From the NCBI GenBank assembly GCA_910588535.1, contig CAJUOO010000002.1, positions 1-64,000 on the forward strand: a DNA stretch of 64,000 nucleotides. The letters are read 5' to 3'. Source of the DNA: an uncultured Lachnospiraceae bacterium. Its GTDB lineage: Bacteria; Bacillota; Clostridia; Lachnospirales; Lachnospiraceae. Under the pieces are notes generated by a model. It did not search any database and was not told the origin of the DNA. It saw only the letters and a list, made by a program, of their open reading frames with translations. Made by a program: the position numbers and the translations under genes. How positions within the stretch are numbered: the first letter of the stretch is position 1; each line of letters begins with the position of its first letter. This document shows positions 17,282 to 23,916 of this stretch, piece after piece.

Positions 17282-17994
17282 TATTCCTCACTTTTATAGT
17301 ACTTGATAAATGCTTGATTCACCGTCTGATAACTGCCACGAGACAGCGGCACCTCCATACCATTATCCAAAATCACCTTATTTCTAACCATCCTTCTGAT
17401 ATGTGCAAGGCCAACAATATAGGAGCGATGGCAGCGCACAAAACCATCTCCAAGATATTCTTCTACCTCTGAGATGGACATAGATATACGAAAATGTTCC
17501 TTTTCCGTTGTGATCTCAACCGAATGGGCAAACGCTTCCACCATCAAAATCTCTCGCGCCAAAACCCCAAGCTTTTCTCCATCTGTCACAAAAAGCAATG
17601 TGCGCTCTGTCTTACTTAAATTTTGTACTGCCCTGTCAAGCACTTGATATAATTTTTCCTGTTCCACAGGTTTCATAAGATAATGCAAAGCTGCAACTTC
17701 ATAGCCCTCCAGAGCAAAATCTGGAAACCCTGTGACAAATATAATCTGTATTCTATTATTTTCCTCTCTAATCTGCCTTGCAAGCTCAATTCCATTCTTT
17801 TTGCCCATCTCTATATCAAGCAAAAGAATCTCGTAATCCTTCTTTTCTTCATAACAGAATAAAAAGCTCTCAGCAGACAAAAAAGAATCCAGCTCAACCA
17901 CACAGCCGGATTCCTTCGCCCACTGATATACAAGTGCCGTTATATATGCAATATCTGTGTTATCATCATCACAAACTGCAATTTGATACATCAT
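17281..17994 (-). CDS. LytTR-family response regulator
   Basis: A 237-residue regulator with a receiver domain (DDD near the N-terminus, phosphoacceptor in ILLLDIEMGKKNGIELA, lysine in YLMKPVEQEKL) and a C-terminal LytTR DNA-binding domain (REILMVEAFAHSVEI and later FVRCHRSYIVGLAHIRRM). It precedes the short GHKL kinase at 16169, separated by about 440 bases that hold the tandem hairpin array. This is the second LytTR system within 8 kb. The two regulators flank the ABC exporter pair. Confidence 0.9.
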   Translation of the reverse strand: MMYQIAVCDDDNTDIAYITALVYQWAKESGCVVELDSFLSAESFLFCYEEKKDYEILLLDIEMGKKNGIELARQIREENNRIQIIFVTGFPDFALEGYEVAALHYLMKPVEQEKLYQVLDRAVQNLSKTERTLLFVTDGEKLGVLAREILMVEAFAHSVEITTEKEHFRISMSISEVEEYLGDGFVRCHRSYIVGLAHIRRMVRNKVILDNGMEVPLSRGSYQTVNQAFIKYYKSEE

Positions 17995-18008
17995 ACCTAT
18001 CCAACCTT

Positions 18009-18623
18009 CTATGCTTTTCCCTTAAGTATAATGCTGATTCTTTTATAAATCAAGATGGTAATTATGGATACCAAAGCTCCTTTTAAAAGATTAAACGGAG
18101 CAACCGCCAATAACACAAAAGTAAAAAGATTGTCAATCGAAGGGTTTACCGCTGCTCCCATCGCAATCAGCTTCTCTATCTCCATATGAAATGCCACCGA
18201 ATATGCTGGCAGAAGCACATAGGCATTGAGAAAACAACCCACAATTGTCATTAATATAGTGCCCGTGCATAGACCAAATATTGCATTTCTCTTGCTCTTT
18301 TTGCGGTGATATATCACAGATGCTGGAAGTATAAAACAACAGCCAATGAAAAAATTTGCTATCTCTCCCACTCCCGCAGTTGCGCTTCCGTCAATCAGCA
18401 GATTAAGAAGCATCTTGATAAGCTCAATCATCACCCCTGCAAATGGATGAATGGCAAATGCGCCTATTACAACCGGAAGCTCACTAAAATCTAGCTTATA
18501 AAAGCTTGGGGCAAATGGAAGAGGAAAGGAAAACAACATCAGCACAAATGCCAGCGCTGAAAGCATCCCTATCTCCACCAGTCCTCTCACACTAAATACC
18601 TGTTTTTTCATGTTTTCAACCAT
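18009..18623 (-). CDS. ribU: Riboflavin ECF transporter substrate-binding subunit RibU
   Basis: A 204-residue integral membrane protein with about six helices. It binds riboflavin and works with the shared ECF ATPase/EcfT module encoded elsewhere. The family pattern is clear near the N-terminus (MLSALAFVLMLFSFPLPFAP, then YKLDFSELPVVIGAFAIHP). ATG 18623 is chosen because AAGGAGAG lies at a proper distance; the frame runs open to 18746 but that part is leader. The assignment to riboflavin is supported by the FMN riboswitch and terminator found directly upstream. Confidence 0.92.
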   Translation of the reverse strand: MVENMKKQVFSVRGLVEIGMLSALAFVLMLFSFPLPFAPSFYKLDFSELPVVIGAFAIHPFAGVMIELIKMLLNLLIDGSATAGVGEIANFFIGCCFILPASVIYHRKKSKRNAIFGLCTGTILMTIVGCFLNAYVLLPAYSVAFHMEIEKLIAMGAAVNPSIDNLFTFVLLAVAPFNLLKGALVSIITILIYKRISIILKGKA

Positions 18624-18762
18624 ATGTATACTCTCCTTTACAAGAAATAGAAAATGGAAAGAAAATCTTCGAAGCACATTACATAAAGAACGACCTTTTT
18701 CCCTACTCGCCGCGCGGGTCGTGTGCAGCTTTGCTGCTAATTTCATTGCACGTCCCTGCGCA

Positions 18763-18793
18763 TAAAAAGCCCCGGATAATCTATATCCGAGGC
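18763..18793 (-). terminator. Terminator of the FMN riboswitch expression platform
   Basis: On the minus strand GCCTCGGATA and TATCCGGGGC form a 10-bp stem with a short loop, followed by TTTTTATG. It lies between the FMN aptamer and ribU and is the expected off-switch when FMN is bound. Confidence 0.85.
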
Positions 18794-18829
18794 ATGGTAT
18801 GCTGATATGCGCACAAAAATATCACATTC

Positions 18830-19032
18830 TTCTCTCATCCAGACTATACTGTCGGTTTTGGAATCTCACCAAGCCAACAACCCCACTGCAAAAAATGGGA
18901 TCGCTAACTCTCGCAGCCGTCGCCAACTATCTTTCAACAACCACTTGGCTCATTGCTTGCGAAAATCAACTGCAAATTATACTGCAGGTCGCGGACTATA
19001 CCGCCGGTAGGGAATTGCACCCTGCCCCGAAG
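18830..19032 (-). promoter_or_regulatory. FMN riboswitch (RFN element)
   Basis: On the minus strand the conserved RFN blocks occur in order: TCGGGGCAGGGTGCAATTCC, CTACCGGCGGTATAGTCC, an extended variable arm (GCCAAGTGGTTG through GTTGGCTTGGTGA), then GATTCCAAAACCGACAGTA and TAGTCTGGATGAGAGAAG. The element is about 200 bases long because of the large variable stem. It controls ribU downstream through the terminator at 18763-18793. Confidence 0.96.
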
Positions 19033-19058
19033 AATTTTCTATATTATTTACAGAGATA

Positions 19059-19087
19059 AGTATACTACTTATATATTGAAAAATCAA
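19059..19087 (-). promoter_or_regulatory. Promoter of the FMN riboswitch-ribU transcript
   Basis: On the minus strand TTGATT (19082-19087) and TATACT (19059-19064) are separated by 17 bases and lie about 30 bases ahead of the aptamer, a good sigma-A type promoter. Confidence 0.7.
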
Positions 19088-19281
19088 GTATTTTCGGGAA
19101 GTCCGGGGATTTTTTTACTTGGGGAACATGTGCTGATTCAAAAGATTTTGTATATCTTTACCCCATCTCCCACCGAACACATAAATTACTATGAATTATA
19201 TTACTCTAAGACAGAGCCTCCAACTTACAACGCAGCCGAACAGCGAGATATATGGATCTCACCAGTATGTCTTAACGCATC

Positions 19282-19707
19282 TTATTGCTTTTTAGAAAAA
19301 TCCAGTGATCTACTTATTTTCAACAACACAAATATAATGCAAATTCCAATTAATATATGTCCTATCCCTGCAATTCCAGAGATAGATGCATCCATTCCTC
19401 TGCTTAATTCTGTTCCCCACACTTGTGTGAGACCTCTTATAAGAAAGCCCAGACCAGCAATGTTTAAGCCAATCTGATAAGTAAGTAGAATCTTTCCTGT
19501 TCCCTTATCCGAAAAAGCAATTGTTTTTTCTATTATCATCAGAATAAGAAAGAAAAACATTCCCAACATAAAATAATGTGTGTGCATAACAGATAAATTG
19601 GTCTGCCCTGTAAAATGATTCCATTTCGTAAATTCTCTATAAAATACTCCAAATATCATAGCTGCCACTGCATAAACCAATGCCAGATTTGCATAGCGTT
19701 TCTCCAT
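19282..19707 (-). CDS. DUF2871 family membrane protein
   Basis: A 141-residue protein with four predicted membrane helices. The pattern HFTGQTNLSVMHTHYFMLGM after the first helix is the hallmark of DUF2871, a family of unknown function; the histidines may bind metal or haem. I used ATG 19707, with GAGG seven bases upstream, rather than 19719. It ends in a short basic tail (SRSLDFSKKQ). It follows the TetR/membrane-protein pair, separated by about 180 bases that contain a copy of the hairpin repeat. Confidence 0.8.
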   Translation of the reverse strand: MEKRYANLALVYAVAAMIFGVFYREFTKWNHFTGQTNLSVMHTHYFMLGMFFFLILMIIEKTIAFSDKGTGKILLTYQIGLNIAGLGFLIRGLTQVWGTELSRGMDASISGIAGIGHILIGICIIFVLLKISRSLDFSKKQ

Positions 19708-19795
19708 TTTAATCCTCATTTCTGCGCTGCTTTTTTCTTATCAGCAACTTTGTGACAAGCAACGCCCAGCCGCAAATTGCCGTGTAAAAATTCCT

Positions 19796-19867
19796 TTTTC
19801 ACATTAACTCCTATTCGCCTGCTTTAACAGGTACAAATCAGAATGTGAAATTTTTATTTCACACTAT
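19796..19867. repeat. Dispersed hairpin repeat, single copy
   Basis: TTTCACATTAACTCCTATTC, then CCTGCTTTAACAGG, then TACAAATCAGAATGTGAAA and a second TTTCACAC correspond to one full unit of the array at 16951-17145 plus the start of the next. Both the outer (TTTCACA/TGTGAAA) and inner stems are kept despite substitutions. Confidence 0.85.
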
Positions 19868-19884
19868 CTCTTTATGTATTGATC

Positions 19885-20544
19885 CTATGATGTTCTATAT
19901 AGTCTCCAGCCCATTAATACAATCCACACATACGCCAATGTCTTTGGAATCATTAAAATACCAATTACCGGGATAATTCCACTAAATAGAACCACTGGCA
20001 AATAAAATCCAAACGATAATATAACAGCTAATGGCATATAACGAAAGACTTTATCTTCTGTCCTATTGATCTCTCGGTGAAAGATAACAATAATAATAAC
20101 TCCCATAATAGCAAAAGGTATATTGCGAAGTATGCCAAATAAAAGAGGCTGACGATAGGTAAGCCACTGATTCTGTGGGAGCAGACATAGCCCGATGCGC
20201 AGCGCGGACAAGAGCCACATTATCACGGAAAGTCCCTTGCGATCCTTTATTTGATAACGTTCCCGCCAAATATAATATAAAATTAAATAAAAAATTGTCA
20301 TTGTAATAGAAGTGATAAATTTTCCAATCCCCAAAGCCGCCGCATTTGCCTCCAAGCCAGTTGTCCAAAGAGCATAACAGCGCGGAACTAGATGAAAAGA
20401 ATCACCTACACCCAAAAGAGCTGCCATCAGCCCTGCTTTTTTTACCAGTGGATTATTTCCCTTTGTCAGCATAATAAGCCCTGCAAACAGTGCAAAGCTG
20501 AGATATATAATATCAAAAATTGTTTCTGCAATCGCTTGTGGCAT
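19885..20544 (-). CDS. Seven-helix membrane protein of unknown function, regulated with TetR
   Basis: A 219-residue protein with about seven hydrophobic helices and few charged residues. The start MPQAIAETIFDIIY is set at 20544 because AGGGAG lies just upstream; the longer frame to 20562 overlaps the TetR gene by a codon. It directly follows the TetR gene and is the most likely target of that regulator. No transporter motif is recognisable, so I do not name a substrate. Such pairs often respond to and handle a toxic compound, but here that is inference. Confidence 0.75.
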   Translation of the reverse strand: MPQAIAETIFDIIYLSFALFAGLIMLTKGNNPLVKKAGLMAALLGVGDSFHLVPRCYALWTTGLEANAAALGIGKFITSITMTIFYLILYYIWRERYQIKDRKGLSVIMWLLSALRIGLCLLPQNQWLTYRQPLLFGILRNIPFAIMGVIIIVIFHREINRTEDKVFRYMPLAVILSFGFYLPVVLFSGIIPVIGILMIPKTLAYVWIVLMGWRLYRTS

Positions 20545-20558
20545 AATAATTCTCCCTT

Positions 20559-21107
20559 TCAATAAATTATACGTTTAATTACAATTTCCAAAAATGTAAT
20601 GTCAGGCGCCTCTGTTTTTAAGAGCATCATTAGATTCATCATTAGAAAATGTACAAACTCTTTCTTTGTAAATGCTTCACTCCAAATCTCTTTTCGAATT
20701 TTCGCATCCTGATCCATATACTGAATAATAACTGTTTCTAATACTGACTGCATAGATGTCATGCGTGCCTGACCCATAAGCTCTACATTCCCAAGGCTAT
20801 TCATAAGTCTACCCGCAGACTGCTCAATCTGCTCCTTGAGGAAAAAAAATATCTCATGCAGATTCTCACAAAAGGAATCGGCACTGATCGCCATTCTCAT
20901 CTCATCCAAGGTCTGCATCCAATACTCCTCTGTCAATGCAAGAAGTATCTCATCCTTATTTGCAAAATAATTGTACACTGTTCCAGTTGCCACGCCAGCT
21001 TTTTTTGCGATAGCGCGAATATTAACAGCATCTATGCCTTCCTTATCTGCAATATTTCGGGATAACTCCAGCAATGTATCCCGCAGGGTGTCATCCTTTT
21101 TCCTCAT
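20559..21107 (-). CDS. TetR-family transcriptional regulator
   Basis: A 182-residue regulator with an N-terminal helix-turn-helix (IRAIAKKAGVATGTVYNYFA at about 30-49, then NKDEILLALTEEYW) and a helical ligand-binding part. ATG 21107 has AGGAGG six bases ahead. It almost overlaps the membrane-protein gene downstream. Two perfect copies of the palindrome TGAACATGTTCA flank its own promoter, so it very probably represses itself and the membrane protein until an inducer binds. Confidence 0.92.
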   Translation of the reverse strand: MRKKDDTLRDTLLELSRNIADKEGIDAVNIRAIAKKAGVATGTVYNYFANKDEILLALTEEYWMQTLDEMRMAISADSFCENLHEIFFFLKEQIEQSAGRLMNSLGNVELMGQARMTSMQSVLETVIIQYMDQDAKIRKEIWSEAFTKKEFVHFLMMNLMMLLKTEAPDITFLEIVIKRIIY

Positions 21108-21129
21108 CTGATACCTCCTTTTATATTTA

Positions 21130-21141
21130 TGAACATGTTCA
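21130..21141. promoter_or_regulatory. TetR operator, proximal copy
   Basis: Perfect palindrome TGAACATGTTCA just downstream of the -10 box. An identical copy is 53 bases away, centre to centre, about five helical turns. Confidence 0.8.
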
Positions 21142-21147
21142 TTTATA

Positions 21148-21175
21148 TTGTATACCATTTCATTTTCTTTGTCAA
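21148..21175 (-). promoter_or_regulatory. Promoter of the tetR operon
   Basis: On the minus strand TTGACA (21170-21175) and TACAAT (21148-21153) are separated by 16 bases and lie exactly between the two operators, so a repressor bound to both sites would sit on either side of RNA polymerase. Confidence 0.75.
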
Positions 21176-21182
21176 TCTAATT

Positions 21183-21194
21183 TGAACATGTTCA
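21183..21194. promoter_or_regulatory. TetR operator, distal copy
   Basis: Second perfect TGAACATGTTCA, just upstream of the -35 box of the tetR promoter. Confidence 0.8.
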
Positions 21195-21210
21195 TAAATA
21201 AATTATCCAC

Positions 21211-21561
21211 CTATTTTTTTGTCATTTGATAACTTATCTCTATCAAATTTTTAATTTCTTCCTCTGGCACTTTCCCATCCAACAATATGGTAATCCAATT
21301 CTCTTTATTCATGTGATATGCAGGAAAAAATCCCTCTTTCATGCGAAGTGAACCGATTAACATTGGTTCACACTTCACATTCAACACATCTACCTCGTTC
21401 TCTCTGGGCAACCCAAGCTTATCTTCTCTTACTTTCAAAATCACCCCATACCATTTCCGATTTCCTTTATGTCTTAGTACTGCATTATCATCTGCCCATG
21501 GATAATCTGGTTCCGTATGATAACATTCTTTTACCCAATGAAATATATCCTCTCTGTTCAT
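21211..21561 (-). CDS. MmcQ/YjbR family protein
   Basis: A 116-residue protein of the MmcQ/YjbR family. Visible family features are DYPWADDNAVLRHKGNRKWY, the segment LNVKCEPML and the C-terminal MNKENWITILL. Known structures have a CyaY-like fold and are thought to bind nucleic acid, but the role is not established. ATG 21561 has GGAG five bases upstream and avoids overlap with the preceding gene. It ends 17 bases before the distal TetR operator. Confidence 0.85.
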   Translation of the reverse strand: MNREDIFHWVKECYHTEPDYPWADDNAVLRHKGNRKWYGVILKVREDKLGLPRENEVDVLNVKCEPMLIGSLRMKEGFFPAYHMNKENWITILLDGKVPEEEIKNLIEISYQMTKK

Positions 21562-21574
21562 AATAACTCCATTA

Positions 21575-22213
21575 TTAAGATAACCAATTCTTGTTTGCCA
21601 TTGGTGCTCCATGTCCAAAATATATTATTCTGTCGCCAAGAGCAGTGATTCGTTTCGCACTGTTATGTAACTTTACTTTGTCTCCATAAATGCTAGGTAT
21701 GCCAGCAACTCCCATATGCATCAAGGCATCTCCTACTATTATAGACTTTCCTTCCACATCAAGCGCTATAGAACCCTCTGTATGTCCCGGCAATTCCAGC
21801 ACAGACGCCATAACTCCATATGACTCTAAAGAATCTCCTTCCTGTAAAAATACATCTGGAACAAAAGCCTCTATCATATTTTTCTTCATCTTTCTTCTAG
21901 AGACTGCTGCCAGTACCTTTCCAAAAATTCCAGAACCCTCCAAAACCTGCGCAAATTGATTTTCTATTAATTCTGAGTCCTTTTTATTCATTGCGATCGG
22001 TACATCAAATTTTCCTGCAAAATATGCTGCGTTTTGAATGTGATCCACATGACCATGTGTCAGAACAAGGAGTCGCAGCTTCTTCCCCTCACACGCTTGA
22101 ATGACTTTCTCTTCATATCCAGCCTCGCCCGTATCCACAAGAATGGCATAATTCTTCTCCGATAATAAATAACAATTTACTGTTCCACATACAATTTTTT
22201 TAATCTCAACCAT
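21575..22213 (-). CDS. Metallo-beta-lactamase-fold hydrolase
   Basis: A 212-residue MBL-fold enzyme. The metal site is LTHGHVDHIQNA, with further ligands in LPGHTEGS, GDALM and the final FGHGAP. The arrangement is like glyoxalase II-type thiol-ester hydrolases, but the substrate cannot be decided. ATG 22213 follows AGGGAG closely; the frame also has a GTG at 22228. It is upstream of the YjbR gene in the same direction, and the two may be co-transcribed. Confidence 0.85.
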   Translation of the reverse strand: MVEIKKIVCGTVNCYLLSEKNYAILVDTGEAGYEEKVIQACEGKKLRLLVLTHGHVDHIQNAAYFAGKFDVPIAMNKKDSELIENQFAQVLEGSGIFGKVLAAVSRRKMKKNMIEAFVPDVFLQEGDSLESYGVMASVLELPGHTEGSIALDVEGKSIIVGDALMHMGVAGIPSIYGDKVKLHNSAKRITALGDRIIYFGHGAPMANKNWLS

Positions 22214-22506
22214 TTTCTCCCTTCCCACAACATAATTAAAAAACTAGAAAAACATATTTATTACACCTATAACTATTCTACAAACTCTATTTTTTTAAAT
22301 TGTAAATCGTTGTTATTATAGTATAAACTACTATTATTGTATAATACAAGCTTGAAATATCACTTTTCCATTTATTTTTAAGTATAAATTAATTGTACAA
22401 AGCAGTATAGACAAATGGAGCAGATACCCAATAAAAACTCTGCTTCCAAGAATATTACACCTCAAAATAAAATCAACTTACTTTTTCTAAAGAAAGATGG
22501 TAACAT

Positions 22507-22560
22507 AAAAGCAGAAAAGTGTTTGTTGGGAGAAAACCAATAAACACTTTTCTGCTTTTA
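22507..22560. terminator. Bidirectional intrinsic terminator
   Basis: AAAAGCAGAAAAGTGTTT and AAACACTTTTCTGCTTTT are perfect complements around an 18-base loop. It lies about 50 bases after the solute-binding protein stop and ends in T-rich sequence on both strands. The rest of the 22214-22611 gap is AT-rich with no gene seen. Confidence 0.85.
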
Positions 22561-22611
22561 TAAACAGCAACATGTCGTTATATGCTAATAACTCTGTTGT
22601 CATTTCAGATA

Positions 22612-23916
22612 TTACTGCTTTAATGACTCCTCCTGAAGTTTATCAAATTCCGCCATACATTCATCAACTGTAGCACCACTTAACAGCTTGCGAACAATAA
22701 TACAGATATTTCCCCACTGCTCGACCTTCATAGATGCATTTGAACCAAGAACAAAAACGTTTTCGTTAATCCTGTCACTGAGCGGCTTCAGGGCAGGGAC
22801 ACATTCCACCTCAACATTTCTTGACGGAGAGATAACTTTGTTGGTCTCTGCATAAACCTGAAGTGCTTCATCGGAAGTCATAATATTCAAAGTCTCCATG
22901 GCATCCTCCGCATGCTTTGCATTTACCCCTACAGCGATTCCTGTCATAGGCATAACTGGCATCTGTCCCCGGCTGCTTGGGAATCCAATAACCAGCATAT
23001 TAAAATCTGTTTTTCCATAAGCAGTCTCCGAGTTTGCCGCACTCCAATATGCCATGACAATCGGTGTTTTCTGTGCTAGAAAATCCTCACCTTCTCCCTC
23101 GATCGCCTCGTTCATGCTTGCCTTTTCAGCATCAATATACCCCTTATCGATCAATTCTTGAAGAAATTCAAAGCCGGGGCGCAAATACTCACTGTATTTT
23201 TTCTCCCCGCTGTTAAGTGCCGCGATCTCTGCCTCTGTATTTCCTCCATTATATAAGTCCGCATATGCCTGTGCAAGCACAAATGTCTCCAACCACCAAC
23301 GATTCGCACCGATCGGTGTCTCTACCCCATTCTCCTTAAATACCCTGCAACATTCCAAAAAATCTTCTGGTGTCTCTGGAAGTTCTAGTTTATATTGATC
23401 AAACATATCCTTATTGATAAACAAACCATATGCCACGACTTCCTGTGGAATTGCCACCAACTTGCCATTCACAATATTGGCGGCCTTCACAACATCCCGC
23501 AAATTCTTCGCACTGTCAAGTCCTGATAGATCCATCAGTTTTCCCTCAGCAGCCAAAATCTGAATCGTATCAGGATTCAGCAAATACAGATCATCCATAT
23601 CGTTGCGTGCTCTGTCAAGTGCCACATCATCATAGGTTTTATCTTGATAATCTTCTGCCGTGTAAGTGATATAGTCCACAGTTAATCCAAGCTTCTCCTC
23701 TGCAATAATGACAGTTTTTTCTGATGCACTTCTCGCTATATTGTCCGCATCTGGCTTCGTCTTCTCCATTGGACTAAACAACGTCACCACTCTCTTATCT
23801 TTTTTCTCAAACGTAATTAGATTATTGTTTGATTTATTCCCGCCACAGGCTGGAATCATCATAACCAATATTCCCACAATACAGAGTGCTGCCCATCTTT
23901 TAATCTTTTCTTTCAT
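22612..23916 (-). CDS. Extracellular solute-binding lipoprotein (family 1), orphan
   Basis: A 434-residue lipoprotein. A lipobox (MIPAC, cysteine at 24) follows a basic, hydrophobic signal peptide, and the mature part has the pattern of family 1 sugar-binding proteins (LYLLNPDTIQILAAEGKLMD, ALNIMTSDEALQVYAE). No permease or ATPase genes are near. Instead it overlaps the end of a hybrid histidine kinase gene by 17 bases and is translated after it. It is therefore more likely a sensory partner that presents a ligand to the kinase than a transporter component, although an unlinked transporter is possible. Confidence 0.85.
   Translation of the reverse strand: MKEKIKRWAALCIVGILVMMIPACGGNKSNNNLITFEKKDKRVVTLFSPMEKTKPDADNIARSASEKTVIIAEEKLGLTVDYITYTAEDYQDKTYDDVALDRARNDMDDLYLLNPDTIQILAAEGKLMDLSGLDSAKNLRDVVKAANIVNGKLVAIPQEVVAYGLFINKDMFDQYKLELPETPEDFLECCRVFKENGVETPIGANRWWLETFVLAQAYADLYNGGNTEAEIAALNSGEKKYSEYLRPGFEFLQELIDKGYIDAEKASMNEAIEGEGEDFLAQKTPIVMAYWSAANSETAYGKTDFNMLVIGFPSSRGQMPVMPMTGIAVGVNAKHAEDAMETLNIMTSDEALQVYAETNKVISPSRNVEVECVPALKPLSDRINENVFVLGSNASMKVEQWGNICIIVRKLLSGATVDECMAEFDKLQEESLKQ

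Noticed and set aside
18624..18746. N-terminal extension of ribU up to 18746
   Set aside because: The extension has no membrane or family features, and a strong AAGGAG lies before ATG 18623. The region is the riboswitch leader.
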